From NCBI GenBank assembly GCA_934501475.1, contig CAKSUL010000003.1, positions 1 through 64,000 on the forward strand: a stretch of 64,000 nt of DNA. Reading direction: 5' to 3'. Under the pieces are notes generated by a model. That model ran no database searches. It saw only the letters and a program-made list of their open reading frames with translations, and was not told the DNA's origin. The stretch is from an uncultured Roseovarius sp. GTDB taxonomy: Bacteria > Pseudomonadota > Alphaproteobacteria > Rhodobacterales > Rhodobacteraceae. Positions within the stretch are counted from its first letter, which is position 1. The number at the start of each line of letters is the position of its first letter. This document shows, piece after piece, positions 27,220 to 36,741 of the stretch. Position numbers and translations under genes: made by a program.

Positions 27220-28283
27220 CAGTCGTCCTGCTTGGACACGCCGCGATAGAGCAGGCTGCTTTTGTAGCGATCCGTGGCAAAGCGGGTCAGCACGCCGATC
27301 GCCGCCGCGACCGGCACCGCCACCAGCATGCCGACAAATCCGAACAGCGCCCCGAACACCGACAGCGCAAAGATCAGCCACACGGGATGCAGCCCGACCG
27401 AATCGCCCACCAGTTTCGGCGTCAGGACATTGCCCTCGATCACCTGACCCAGCACGAAGATCCCGGCAACCAGCCCGATCGAGAACCAATCCCCCCAGAA
27501 CTGGAACAGCGCCAGACCGATGGCCAGCAGCCCGCCGATCAGCGCGCCCACATAGGGGATGAAGGTGATCAGCCCGGCAAGCGCGCCCACCACCAGCCCG
27601 AATTGCAGCCCCACCAGCATCAGCGCCACCGCATAATAGCTGCCGAGGATCAGGCAGACCGTGCCCATGCCGCGCACGAAACTGGCCATGGTCTTGTCGA
27701 TCTCACCGGCCAGATACCGGATCTGGGGCGCGTGATCGCGCGGCAGCAGATCGTCGATGGCCGCAATCATGTTGTCCCAGTCATAAAGCAGGTAGAACGC
27801 CACCACCGGCACGATCACGAACAGGATCACCATGTTGACCAGCGACGAGACCGAGCTCAGCACCGTTTCCAGCAACTGACCGCCACGTTCCTGCACGGTT
27901 TCACCGACGGCCAGCAGCGATTTGCGCAATGTCGAATCGGTGTCGACCAGTTGCGGAAACCTTTCCGTCAGGAAATTCTGCAGATCCGTGGCCAGTTGCG
28001 GCGCCACGTCGAACAGGGCGATGGATTGCTCGATCAGGGTCGGCACCACCAGCAGCGCCATGATGACAAAGATCAGCAGCGCAAAGATGGTGATCATCAC
28101 CACCGATACGGCCCGGCTGAGGCCCATGGCCTCAAGGCGGTCGGCGACCGGATCAAGGAAATAGGCAATCGCGCCGCCCAGGACGAAGGGCAGGATCACA
28201 TCGCCCAGAAACCACAGCACGACCAGAAACACCGCCGAGGCGATGCTCCAGTATTTGAGCTGCGTGTTCATGGGCAGTGACAT
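27219..28283 (-). CDS. AI-2E transporter family (PerM-like) membrane protein
   Basis: A 354-residue inner-membrane protein with about eight hydrophobic segments. It has the family pattern: an N-terminal pair of helices, a soluble amphipathic central stretch (about residues 80-150, FDVAPQLATDLQNFLTERFPQ), and the C-terminal FIPYVGALIGGLLAIGLA and PKLVGDSVGLHPVWLIFAL segments. Members export autoinducer-2 or act in ion transport; substrate here is open. I chose the ATG at 28283, which has CCGGAGAC in front; starts upstream at 28334 or nearby are less likely. It abuts hdaA. Confidence 0.87.
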   Translation of the reverse strand: MSLPMNTQLKYWSIASAVFLVVLWFLGDVILPFVLGGAIAYFLDPVADRLEAMGLSRAVSVVMITIFALLIFVIMALLVVPTLIEQSIALFDVAPQLATDLQNFLTERFPQLVDTDSTLRKSLLAVGETVQERGGQLLETVLSSVSSLVNMVILFVIVPVVAFYLLYDWDNMIAAIDDLLPRDHAPQIRYLAGEIDKTMASFVRGMGTVCLILGSYYAVALMLVGLQFGLVVGALAGLITFIPYVGALIGGLLAIGLALFQFWGDWFSIGLVAGIFVLGQVIEGNVLTPKLVGDSVGLHPVWLIFALSVFGALFGFVGMLVAVPVAAAIGVLTRFATDRYKSSLLYRGVSKQDD

Positions 28284-28460
28284 CGGGTCTCCGGGTTGGT
28301 GCATGTACATCGCCCAAGGCGCGCGCGCTTTCAAGGGCGCAGAGTCGAAAACGGTCTCCGGGCCGGGGCCGCGCGCCTGTGGTGCAAACGACGCAAGGGG
28401 GCGAATCGTTCCGTGCGGCGACAGGATTGACCGGATGCGCCTACCCGATCGCGGGCGGCC

Positions 28461-28859
28461 TCACGATCTTATGCAATAGGTCGCCCCGCCGTAGATCACA
28501 GGCGCGTTTTTTGTGCATTTGTTGCGCCGTGGCTGAACCGGTGCACCATCTGCCGGGGCGCTGATGCGGCCCAGTTTCTTGTCGGCGCAAGCATTGATCC
28601 ATGCCGCGTCCTGCGCGCTGATCTGGTGATCGGGAACGATGCGGAGCACGGAATCACCGCCCCAGGGGTAGGCGACATATGTTGCCTGTATCCGGGGCCA
28701 TCCATGCGTGCCCAGTTCATACTTGCAGTCGAGTATGGCCGAATGCTGGGCAGGGGCCGGAATATAGCCGTTCCTTTCGGGCAATTCCCCTGCATGAGCC
28801 ATTTGCAGGAACAGGGTTGCCGCACTGGTTGAAATCAGGGCTTTGGCTAAAATACGCAT
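28461..28859 (-). CDS. Exported protein of unknown function
   Basis: A 132-residue protein with a signal peptide (MRILAKALISTSAATLFLQMAHA). The mature part has four Cys residues (DCKYELG, INACADKK, NKCTKNAP, ATYCIRS), an even number that would suit two disulfides in the periplasm. I recognise no domain. The sequence looks less GC-biased than its neighbours, with long intergenic flanks, which may hint at more recent acquisition. It stands alone. Confidence 0.65.
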   Translation of the reverse strand: MRILAKALISTSAATLFLQMAHAGELPERNGYIPAPAQHSAILDCKYELGTHGWPRIQATYVAYPWGGDSVLRIVPDHQISAQDAAWINACADKKLGRISAPADGAPVQPRRNKCTKNAPVIYGGATYCIRS

Positions 28860-29213
28860 GTAAATTTCCTATGGTGAACAATGGTTTGGTTGCCAGAGAT
28901 CCCCTTTTTCCGCGACAAGGTCAACACCTATCGGATGAAATCAGACTTGCGCGCGCCGTCAAGAATGCAGTGGATTTGACGAAAAATGCGGGTGCCGGCC
29001 TTTTTCCGGCATGGCTGTCTTGCGCGGGGGCGTGCGCATTCCGCCAAGCCCAGGCATTCATGGGGTGCGGATCACGCAATGCCGCGCCGGGCCGGCCGGC
29101 ACCGCTCTCGACCATCTCGGCCACGGAGCGCACAGTGTCGATGTTTGCTTGTCTGTTGGCCGGCAAAGCCATAAACCACGCGGGAAACGCCACTTTGCCA
29201 AAGGTATGCCCAA
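28860..29213. other. Divergent intergenic region before proS
   Basis: These 354 bases lie between the exported-protein gene and proS. I see no gene. A short dyad TGCCGG-N7-CCGGCA occurs at 28993-29011 but its T run is inside the loop, so it is not a terminator. Promoters for both neighbours must lie here. No T-box or tRNA-like structure is evident. Confidence 0.5.
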
Positions 29214-30563
29214 ATGCGCCTGTCCCGTTATTTCCTGCCCGTTCTCAAGGAAACCCCCGCCGAGGCCCAGATCGTCAGTCACCGCCTGATGCTGCGCGCG
29301 GGCATGATCAAGCAGGCCAGCGCCGGGATCTATTCCTGGCTGCCGCTGGGGTTCAAGCTGCTGCGCAAGCTGGAGAACATCGTGCATGAGGAACAGATGC
29401 GCGCCGGGCATATCCCGATGCTGATGCCGACGCTGCAATCGGCCGATCTGTGGCGCGAGTCGGGGCGCTTTGACGATTATGGCGAGGAAATGTTGCGTAT
29501 CCGCGACCGCCATGGGCGCGACATGCTGTATGGGCCGACCAACGAAGAGCTGATCACCGACATCTTTCGCGCCCATGTGGGCAGCTACAAGGACCTGCCG
29601 CTGACGCTCTATCATATCCAGTGGAAATTCCGCGATGAGATCCGCCCCCGGTTCGGCGTGATGCGCGGGCGCGAGTTCCTGATGAAGGACGGTTACAACT
29701 TCGACGTCACCAAAGAGGACGCGCTGCACGCCTATAACCGCCATCTGGTCACCTATCTGCGCACCTATGAACGCATGGGTCTTCAGGCCATTCCGATGCG
29801 CGCGGATTCCGGCCCGATCGGCGGTGATGACACGCATGAATTCCTTGTGCTGGCCGATACCGGCGAAAGCGAAGTGTTCTATGACAGCGAAATCACCGAC
29901 CTGAAATTCGGGGATCGCAGCGTGGATTACGACGATGTCGCCCAGTGCAAGGCGGTGCTGGATGAATTCACCTCGCGCTATGCCCGCACCGACGAGACCC
30001 ATGACGAAGCCCTGTTCAACCAGATCCCCGAAGAACGCCGCCGCGTGGCGCGCGGCATCGAGGTGGGGCAGATATTCTATTTCGGCACCAAATATTCCGA
30101 CAAGCTGGGCGCGAAGGTGCAGACCGCCGACGGAAGCACGGTTCCGGTGCATATGGGCAGCCACGGCATCGGCGTGAGCCGCCTTGCGGGTGCGATCATC
30201 GAGGCCAGCCATGACGAGCGCGGCATCATCTGGCCCGAGGGCGTGACGCCCTTCCATGTCGGCATCGTCAACCTCAAGCAGGGCGACGCCGAGGCCGACG
30301 CCGCCTGTGAGGCGATCTACCACTCGCTCGAGGCGATCGGCCTTGAGCCGCTCTATGACGACCGCGATGAGCGGGCAGGCGGCAAATTCGCCACCATGGA
30401 CCTGATCGGCCTGCCATGGCGGATCACCGTGGGGCCGCGCGGCCTGAAAAACGGGGTGGTCGAACTGACCAGCCGTCGCACCGGCGGGAGTGAGGAATTG
30501 CCGCCCGAAACCGCGGTCGAGCGGCTGATGCAGATTTACGCGAACCATCGCGTGACCGGCTAG
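29214..30563 (+). CDS. proS: Prolyl-tRNA synthetase, short alphaproteobacterial type
   Basis: A 449-residue class II aminoacyl-tRNA synthetase that charges tRNA-Pro. Motif 2 lies in [21 protein letters not shown] and motif 3 in [15 protein letters not shown], and the anticodon-binding domain is C-terminal. The editing insertion found in E. coli ProS is absent, as usual for alphaproteobacteria, where stand-alone ProX-type editing proteins take over. The start at 29214 begins the conserved MRLSRYFLP. It is followed after 160 bases by the lol genes. Confidence 0.95.
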   Translation: MRLSRYFLPVLKETPAEAQIVSHRLMLRAGMIKQASAGIYSWLPLGFKLLRKLENIVHEEQMRAGHIPMLMPTLQSADLWRESGRFDDYGEEMLRIRDRHGRDMLYGPTNEELITDIFRAHVGSYKDLPLTLYHIQWKFRDEIRPRFGVMRGREFLMKDGYNFDVTKEDALHAYNRHLVTYLRTYERMGLQAIPMRADSGPIGGDDTHEFLVLADTGESEVFYDSEITDLKFGDRSVDYDDVAQCKAVLDEFTSRYARTDETHDEALFNQIPEERRRVARGIEVGQIFYFGTKYSDKLGAKVQTADGSTVPVHMGSHGIGVSRLAGAIIEASHDERGIIWPEGVTPFHVGIVNLKQGDAEADAACEAIYHSLEAIGLEPLYDDRDERAGGKFATMDLIGLPWRITVGPRGLKNGVVELTSRRTGGSEELPPETAVERLMQIYANHRVTG

Positions 30564-30723
30564 GGCGGGCAGCCATCGGAAAGGGCGGCATTTTGGCGCG
30601 CACAGTGCCCGCTTTGGGCCGGTGCGCCGGCTGTTTCGGCGAAAACCCGGCGCGCGCCCTGAACGTGCTTGACGCCGGGCGCGCCAGCCCACAGTTTCCC
30701 CCAAACCTGAACCGGAGCCCCTG

Positions 30724-32013
30724 ATGGCCACATCGCCCGCCCCCTTTGCCCGATTTGAATGGATGATCGCCTGGCGCTATCTGCGGGCCAAACGTGCCGA
30801 AGGCGGGGTCAGCATCATGACCTGGATCAGCCTGATCGGCATCATGCTGGCGGTGTTCGCGCTGATCGCGACGCTGTCGGTGCGCTCGGGATTCCGGGCG
30901 GAGTTCGTGGACACGATCCTGGGGGCCAATGCCCATGTGACGATCTACAATTCCGGTGAGGTCGATCCCGTTACGGGGCGCATCGACCGCACGCTTGAGG
31001 ATTACCGCGCCATGGCCGAGCGCGTGCGCGCCGTGCCCGGCGTCACCCGCGCGGCCCCGTTGATCAAGGGTCAGGTCATGGCCAACGCCCGCGAGCGCAA
31101 CGCCGGGGTCGAGGTGTTCGGCATCGCGCTCGAGGATCTCAAGACCATTCCGCGCATCGCCGATCCCGAAACCGCCCAGGGCAGCATCGACGCCTTCGAG
31201 GGCGGTATCGCCATCGGTTCGGGGGTGGCGCGGGAACTGGGCGTCGGCATTGGTGAGCGGATCAAGATCATCTCACCGGGCGGGGTGAAGACCGCCTTTG
31301 GCACCACGCCGCGCGTCAATGCCTATGAGGTTGTCTATATCTTTACCGCCGGGCGCTATGATATCGACCGCACCCGCATCTACATGCCCTTTGGCGAGGC
31401 GCAGTCCTTCTTCAACCGCGAAGGGCGCGCGGATGAGCTTGAGGTGATGGTGGCGGACCCGGACGCGGTGGATGAGTTGGCGCTGCCGCTGATCCGCGCC
31501 GCCGGTGAGAGGGCGCTGCTGTGGACATGGCGCGATGCCAGCGGCAGTTTCCTGCGCGCGCTCGAGGTCGAGGACAATGTGATGTTCATCATCCTGTCGA
31601 TCCTCGTGCTGATCGCGGCGATGAACATCACCAGCGGGCTGATCATGCTGGTCAAGAACAAGGGCCGTGACATCGGCATCCTGCGCACGATGGGGCTGAC
31701 GGAATCGTCGATCCTGCGGGTGTTTTTCATCTGCGGGGCGTTTACGGGGATGATCGGCACGCTGCTGGGCGTGGTTCTGGGCTGTCTGTTCGCGCTCTAT
31801 ATCGACCCGATCTTTGCCTTCGTGAACGTGGCGATGGGCGGGCAGGTCTGGGATCCGTCGATCCGCGGTATCTATCATCTGCCGGCCCGGCTTGAGTTGC
31901 GCGATGTGATGTCGGCGGTGGGCCTGTCGCTGAGCCTGTCCTTTGTGGTGACGATCTTTCCGGCGCGGCGCGCGGCGCGGATGAACCCGGTGGAGGCGCT
32001 GCGCTATGAGTGA
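30724..32013 (+). CDS. lolC: Lipoprotein-releasing ABC transporter permease LolC/E
   Basis: A 429-residue inner-membrane protein with one N-terminal membrane helix, a periplasmic domain of about 220 residues, and three C-terminal helices (from about residue 280), the MacB/FtsX-like plan. The N-terminal [18 protein letters not shown] and the C-terminal [18 protein letters not shown] are signatures of LolC/LolE. With LolD it extracts lipoproteins from the inner membrane for transfer to LolA. Alphaproteobacteria usually have a single such permease. It overlaps lolD by 8 bases. Confidence 0.92.
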   Translation: MATSPAPFARFEWMIAWRYLRAKRAEGGVSIMTWISLIGIMLAVFALIATLSVRSGFRAEFVDTILGANAHVTIYNSGEVDPVTGRIDRTLEDYRAMAERVRAVPGVTRAAPLIKGQVMANARERNAGVEVFGIALEDLKTIPRIADPETAQGSIDAFEGGIAIGSGVARELGVGIGERIKIISPGGVKTAFGTTPRVNAYEVVYIFTAGRYDIDRTRIYMPFGEAQSFFNREGRADELEVMVADPDAVDELALPLIRAAGERALLWTWRDASGSFLRALEVEDNVMFIILSILVLIAAMNITSGLIMLVKNKGRDIGILRTMGLTESSILRVFFICGAFTGMIGTLLGVVLGCLFALYIDPIFAFVNVAMGGQVWDPSIRGIYHLPARLELRDVMSAVGLSLSLSFVVTIFPARRAARMNPVEALRYE

Positions 32014-32689
32014 TCCTGTGCTGGAGCTTGCCGGGCTTGAAAAGGTCTATAACCGGGGCCGCAACAACGAGGTGGCGGTGCTGCGCGGCGCGGACCTCGC
32101 GCTGAACGCCGGTGAGATCGTGGCGATGGTCGCGCCTTCGGGGGCGGGCAAATCGACACTGCTGCATATCGCCGGGTTGCTGGATACGGCCGATGCCGGA
32201 TCGGTGCGCTTTGGCGGCACCGACATGACCGGGCTGGGGGATCGCCGCCGCACCATCGCGCGGCGGCGCGATGTGGGGTTTGTCTATCAGTTCCACCATC
32301 TGCTGCCGGAATTCAGCGCGCTGGAAAACATCGTGCTGCCGCAACTGGCCAATGGTGTGCGCAAGGCGGAGGCGGAAAGACGCGCCCTTGCCCTGCTTGA
32401 GCGGGTCGGCATCGGCGCGCGCGCGGGGCATCGCCCCTCGGCCATGTCGGGCGGTGAGCAGCAGCGCGTCGCGTTCTGCCGTGCCCTTGCGAATGGCCCG
32501 AAACTGTTGCTGGCCGATGAGCCGACCGGCAATCTGGACCCTGCCACGTCGGATCAGGTGTTTGCGGCGCTGATGGAGCTGGTGCGCGACACCGGGTTGT
32601 CGGCGCTGATCGCGACGCATAACCTTGAACTGGCGGCGCGGATGGACCGCATCGTGCGGCTGGACAAGGGCCGGATTGTAACGGGATAA
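32006..32689 (+). CDS. lolD: Lipoprotein-releasing ABC transporter ATPase LolD
   Basis: A 227-residue ABC ATPase. The Walker A segment is A43-P-S-G-A-G-K49-S-T, where Ala replaces the first Gly. The signature is [14 protein letters not shown], Walker B is [12 protein letters not shown], and the H-loop lies in ATHNLEL. It powers lipoprotein release by LolC/E, whose gene it overlaps by 8 bases. The downstream dehydrogenase gene begins 11 bases later and may share the transcript. Confidence 0.94.
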   Translation: MSDPVLELAGLEKVYNRGRNNEVAVLRGADLALNAGEIVAMVAPSGAGKSTLLHIAGLLDTADAGSVRFGGTDMTGLGDRRRTIARRRDVGFVYQFHHLLPEFSALENIVLPQLANGVRKAEAERRALALLERVGIGARAGHRPSAMSGGEQQRVAFCRALANGPKLLLADEPTGNLDPATSDQVFAALMELVRDTGLSALIATHNLELAARMDRIVRLDKGRIVTG

Positions 32690-32700
32690 GGACAAGCAGG

Positions 32701-33684
32701 ATGCGCGACGTTTCACTGGACCGGATCGAGGAACTGAGCAAGGCCGCGCTGATGCGCCATGGCGCAGAGGGCTGGATCGCCGCCTCGGTCGCGCGGGCGG
32801 TGCGCGCGGCAGAAAGCGTCGGCAACAAGATCTGCGGCCTCTATTATCTGGAAAGCTACTGTCAGCAACTGCAATCGGGCCGGGTCAGCGGCACGGTCGA
32901 GCCCCGCGTCACCCGGCCGCGCCCCGGCACGGTGGTGGTGGATGCCGGGTTCGGCTTTGCGCAGGCGGCGTTCGAGCGCGCCTTGCCCGACGCGGTGCAG
33001 GCCGCGCAGGAAAACGGCATCGCCTCGCTCGCGGTCTGTCACGCGCATACCTGCACGTCGCTGGGCTATTTCACCGATCAGATCGCGCGCGCCGGGCTGA
33101 TCGGGCTGGGCATGACCAACGCCACGCCCATTGTCGCCCCGCCGGGCGGCAGGACGCGGGTGATCGGGACCAATCCGATTGCCTTTGCCGTGCCCGATGG
33201 CAAGGGCGGTGTAGCGATGCAATTCGATCAATCCACCACCACCGTCGCCCTGGGCAAGATCACCATGGCCAAGGCCGCCGGTCAGAGCATCCCTGAAGGC
33301 TGGGCGCTGGACAGCAACGGCAACCCCACCACCGACCCAGAGGCGGCGATCGCCGGATCATTGGTCAGCATGGGGGGCTACAAGGGCTGGGGCTTTGGTC
33401 TGATGGCCGAATTGCTGAGCGCGGGCATGACCGGGGGGCTGGCCTCGGTCGATGTCAAGCCGCTCAAGGCACCGACGGGACAACCGCATGATCTGGGGCA
33501 GTATTACGTGCTGATTGATCCCGGCACATCGGACGCCTTCGGGGCGCGGCTGGCGCGGGTTTCGGAAATGGTGGCGCAGGATCCGGGCGCGCGGATGCCG
33601 GGGCAGGGCAGGGCGGTGATCGATCCCGTGGCGCTGGATGACGCGGCATGGGCGCAGCTATGCGCATTGGCGGGGGACGCCTGA
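32701..33684 (+). CDS. Ldh family oxidoreductase (malate/L-lactate/sulfolactate dehydrogenase type)
   Basis: A 327-residue NAD(P)-dependent oxidoreductase of the malate/L-lactate dehydrogenase type 2 family. Features are VCHAHTCTSLGYF, the IGTNPIAFAVPD loop and PEGWALDSNGNPTTDPEAA, all characteristic. Relatives include L-sulfolactate, ureidoglycolate and delta-1-piperideine-2-carboxylate reductases, so the substrate is open. It begins 11 bases after lolD, probably in the same transcript, with AAGGACAAGCAGG in front of the start. It is convergent with the next gene, 4 bases away. Confidence 0.88.
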   Translation: MRDVSLDRIEELSKAALMRHGAEGWIAASVARAVRAAESVGNKICGLYYLESYCQQLQSGRVSGTVEPRVTRPRPGTVVVDAGFGFAQAAFERALPDAVQAAQENGIASLAVCHAHTCTSLGYFTDQIARAGLIGLGMTNATPIVAPPGGRTRVIGTNPIAFAVPDGKGGVAMQFDQSTTTVALGKITMAKAAGQSIPEGWALDSNGNPTTDPEAAIAGSLVSMGGYKGWGFGLMAELLSAGMTGGLASVDVKPLKAPTGQPHDLGQYYVLIDPGTSDAFGARLARVSEMVAQDPGARMPGQGRAVIDPVALDDAAWAQLCALAGDA

Positions 33685-33688
33685 AGCG

Positions 33689-34132
33689 TCAGACCTGCTG
33701 CGTGACAAACACCCCGGCGGCCATCAGTGCGATGCCGCTGGCGCGCGTCCAGGACAGCGCGTTGACCTGCGCGCCGAACAGCCCGAAATGATCAATGGCC
33801 GCGGCGCTGACAAGTTGCCCCAGCAACACGAAGAACACCGCGTTGCCCACGCCGAATGCCGGCGCGATCCAGGTGATCGACAGCACATAAAAGGCGACGA
33901 ACACACCGCCGAACAACAGGTGTTTCGGGGCGACGGACACGCCCATGATCGCGCGCGGATTGCCAAGCAGCGACACGGACAGCAAGATCAGCAGCGCCAC
34001 GGCGAATAGGATCACCGCCGCCGCCACAGGTGAGCCCATCCGCGTGCCCAGTGCGGAATTGAGCGCGACCTGAATCGGGATGCCGATGCCCGCAAACAGC
34101 ATGGTCAGGGCAAAAACGCTGGTCTGGGACAT
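33689..34132 (-). CDS. Small DMT-superfamily transporter (DUF606/YdcZ-like)
   Basis: A 147-residue hydrophobic protein with about five membrane helices, beginning MSQTSVFALTMLFAGIGIPIQVALN. The NSALGTRMGSPVAAAVILF and VFFVLLGQLVSAAAIDHFGLF stretches match small EamA-like proteins of the DUF606 type, which are thought to dimerise to form a transporter. The substrate is unknown. The start at 34132 begins the first helix; the frame extends upstream without family resemblance. Confidence 0.85.
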   Translation of the reverse strand: MSQTSVFALTMLFAGIGIPIQVALNSALGTRMGSPVAAAVILFAVALLILLSVSLLGNPRAIMGVSVAPKHLLFGGVFVAFYVLSITWIAPAFGVGNAVFFVLLGQLVSAAAIDHFGLFGAQVNALSWTRASGIALMAAGVFVTQQV

Positions 34133-34445
34133 GAGAAGACTCCGTCGCGAGGGGATGATCCGCTGGCTCGCGTCCGGTGGATGCGGGTCGCACGTGCCGG
34201 GTTTGATGGCGCGAATTGCGGGCAAAGGCAACTGCATTCGCCCCGGACGCACAAGCCGTGCCATGAGGCGGCTCATTTTTGCGGGTCCGCCACCCCCCAC
34301 CGTCACGGTGGGGCGAGCATGCGTTAACACCCGATTGATAATTCCCTAGCCGACCGGGTCCGCCCGGTGTGGCGAAACCTGTGACTCCCGGCCCCGGTGC
34401 AAGGCGATGCAATTGCTGCCGGAGCGGGCATGGAAAGGGAATTGA
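34133..34445. other. Divergent intergenic region before the GhsB-like gene
   Basis: These 313 bases carry no gene that I can support. They contain a perfect hairpin (CCCCACCG-TCA-CGGTGGGG, 34295-34313) and a second one (ACCGGG-TCCG-CCCGGT, 34353-34368), with an AT-richer stretch including GTTAAC at about 34322-34327 between them. The second hairpin would lie in the untranslated leader of the beta-helix gene. Confidence 0.5.
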
Positions 34446-36737
34446 ATGAACAAGGCGATAACCGATGGTCTGGTGCTGATGCCGACCGCTTTTGCGCAGG
34501 GTCTGGATGTCTGGTCCAGCGGCGATGGCACGCCCGGCTCGGATACCTATGACGGTGCGGCCAATGCGGCCCTTGTGGTGGCGGATCAGGATTTTGGCGG
34601 TGCGCTGGAGATGCAAAAGACCCAGACCCTGCAAAAGCTGCGCTATATGGCGGAAACGCCGCTGTTGCCGGGCTGCTATCTGCGCATCACCGCGCGGATC
34701 AAGGCGATTTCGGGCAATTTGCCGACCGTGCGGATTGCCGGCTGGGCCGGCGGGGCGGGGGGCACGCATGTCACCGGCCTGACCGAGACCGGGCCTGCGG
34801 TCACCCTTCAGACCTATGGCGAGGTGGTCGAGGTGTCGGCCATTGTCGGCGCGGGCAACCGTGGCGGGGTCGATATGGTCTGGGGCGCGCAGCCGCTTTA
34901 TGGGCATTTCGGGCTGGACCTGACCGGGACCAATGGCGGTATCGTGCGCGTGGACGATCTGGTGATCGAGGATATCACCGCGGCGTTCCTGCGCGACATG
35001 ATGGATTGGGTCGATGTGCGCGATTTCGGCGCGGTCGGCGATGGCGTCAGCGACGATCAGCAGGCGTTCGAGGCGGCGGATGCGGCGGCGGCGGGTCGCG
35101 ATGTTCTGGTGCCCGCCGGCAATTACTACCTGGGCGACAGCGTGACCTTTCAGTCAAGCGTGCGCTTTGAGGGCATCGTCACCATGCCCGACGACAAGGT
35201 GCTTTCGCTGACCCGCAACTATGACTATCCCAGTTATCTCGACGCGTTCGGCGATGAGGATCTGGCCTTTCGCAAGGCGTTTCAGGCGCTGCTGAACAAT
35301 GTCGGGCATGATTCACTGGATCTGAAGGGGCGGGTGATCACGCTGCGCGCGCCGGTCGACATGCAGGCGGCCGAAGGGACGATAACCAGCTATTCGCAGC
35401 GCCGCCTGATCAAGAACGGTCAGCTTTACGCCGCCACCACCTCCAACTGGGACACGGATGTGTTCACCTCGCAGGCGACCTATTCGCCTGGCGACAGTCT
35501 GAAGCTGACCAATGTCGCCAATGTGGCCAATATCCCCATCGGTGCGCTGATCGAAGGCAATGGCGTGGGCCGCGAGGTCTATGTCAGCGCCAAGAACATC
35601 GCCGCGCAGGAGTTGATCATCTCGCAGCAGCTCCATGACGCGGCGGGCACGCAGGTGTTCACCTTCCGGCGGTTCAAATACATGCTGGATTTCGGCGGTT
35701 TTGAAAAACTGTCGAAGTTTTCCCTGTCCAACATCGAATTCCAATGCGATGGCATGGCGAGCGGGGTCATGCTGCCCTCGACCGGCACCGGGTTTCATTT
35801 CCGCGACTGTTTCTTTACCGGCCCCAAGGATCGCGGGATTTCCAGCGCCTACAAGGGCGATCAGGGCATGATCGTGGACCGCTGTCAGTTCCTGTCCAAC
35901 GAGGGGCCGATCCTCAGCGTGAACCGCACCACGATCGCCCTGAATGCCAATGCGAATGACGTGAAACTGCGCAACAACCGCGTGGTCAAGTTCCGCCATT
36001 TCGCGGTGCTGTGCGGTTCAAGCAACGTGATCACCGGCAACCACTGGTTCCAGGGCGACAACTCGAACGATGCCGGGCGCACCGCCGGGCTGGTGCTGAG
36101 CCGCTCGAACGCGCGCACCACGATCAACGCCAACTATATCGATAACTGCTTTATCGAATGGGGCAATGAGCATGACAGCGCGCCCGGGTTCTCAAGCGAG
36201 TTCTCGTTCAGCGCGCTCAACATCACCGACAACGTGTTTCTGGCCGGGAACGTGGCACCGTGGTTTACCTATCTGGTGGTCAAACCGTATGGTGCGGGGC
36301 ATTATCTGAACGGGCTGACCGTCACCGGCAATTCGTTCCGCATCATCGACGATCCGATTGACCGGGTGGATATGGTCGATACGACATTCGCGGATCTGGA
36401 CTATAACAGGTTCAAGAATATCAACTTTTCCAACAACACCTTCAACAATGTCAATGTCTCGGTGGCCAGCCCGCTGGCGGTCGAGCATGTGCAAAACACC
36501 CCCTCGGCGGATTGGACGGTGGATTTTGGCGACCGCCTGCCATTCGGGGCATGGGCGCAGACGGTGATGTCGGCGATTCCGGCGGGGCCGTTGACGACCG
36601 GGTCGGGCAGTATCGTCTATGCCGCGCCGTTCTATCAGGCCAAGCAGGGTCCGGACCAGGATCAGATCCGCCTGCGCTGGCCCGACAACGTGAAGGGGGC
36701 GGTCACCATGGTGGTGCGGATCGACGACGTGGATTGA
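34446..36737 (+). CDS. Beta-helix protein resembling gene transfer agent head spike GhsB
   Basis: A 763-residue protein without signal peptide. Its opening (KAITDGLVLMPTAFAQGLDVW and the following SSGDGTPGSDTYDG) matches my memory of GhsB-type head-spike proteins of the Rhodobacter capsulatus gene transfer agent, usually annotated as family 28-related. An N-terminal beta-sandwich (about 1-180) precedes a pectate-lyase-like beta helix starting VRDFGAVGDGVSDD (about residue 190), with many Asn-rich turns (NNRVVKFRHFAVLCGSSNVI) through about residue 690. In R. capsulatus such spikes bind the host capsule. No other gene transfer agent gene is adjacent. The alternative is a capsule- or polysaccharide-degrading enzyme. 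Confidence 0.7.
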   Translation: MNKAITDGLVLMPTAFAQGLDVWSSGDGTPGSDTYDGAANAALVVADQDFGGALEMQKTQTLQKLRYMAETPLLPGCYLRITARIKAISGNLPTVRIAGWAGGAGGTHVTGLTETGPAVTLQTYGEVVEVSAIVGAGNRGGVDMVWGAQPLYGHFGLDLTGTNGGIVRVDDLVIEDITAAFLRDMMDWVDVRDFGAVGDGVSDDQQAFEAADAAAAGRDVLVPAGNYYLGDSVTFQSSVRFEGIVTMPDDKVLSLTRNYDYPSYLDAFGDEDLAFRKAFQALLNNVGHDSLDLKGRVITLRAPVDMQAAEGTITSYSQRRLIKNGQLYAATTSNWDTDVFTSQATYSPGDSLKLTNVANVANIPIGALIEGNGVGREVYVSAKNIAAQELIISQQLHDAAGTQVFTFRRFKYMLDFGGFEKLSKFSLSNIEFQCDGMASGVMLPSTGTGFHFRDCFFTGPKDRGISSAYKGDQGMIVDRCQFLSNEGPILSVNRTTIALNANANDVKLRNNRVVKFRHFAVLCGSSNVITGNHWFQGDNSNDAGRTAGLVLSRSNARTTINANYIDNCFIEWGNEHDSAPGFSSEFSFSALNITDNVFLAGNVAPWFTYLVVKPYGAGHYLNGLTVTGNSFRIIDDPIDRVDMVDTTFADLDYNRFKNINFSNNTFNNVNVSVASPLAVEHVQNTPSADWTVDFGDRLPFGAWAQTVMSAIPAGPLTTGSGSIVYAAPFYQAKQGPDQDQIRLRWPDNVKGAVTMVVRIDDVD

Positions 36738-36741
36738 CCCC

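Noticed and set aside
28993-29011. TGCCGG-N7-CCGGCA hairpin with T run before proS, considered as terminator
   Set aside because: The T residues are in the loop and not after the stem, so it does not fit an intrinsic terminator.
29214-30563. Truncated ProS (449 residues against about 570 in E. coli)
   Set aside because: The missing part is the editing insertion, absent in alphaproteobacterial ProS in general; the catalytic and anticodon-binding domains are complete.
32006-32689. Defective LolD because the first Gly of Walker A is Ala
   Set aside because: The rest of the P-loop, signature and Walker B are intact, and an A-P-S-G-x-G-K-S loop is, as I recall, normal for LolD in this class.
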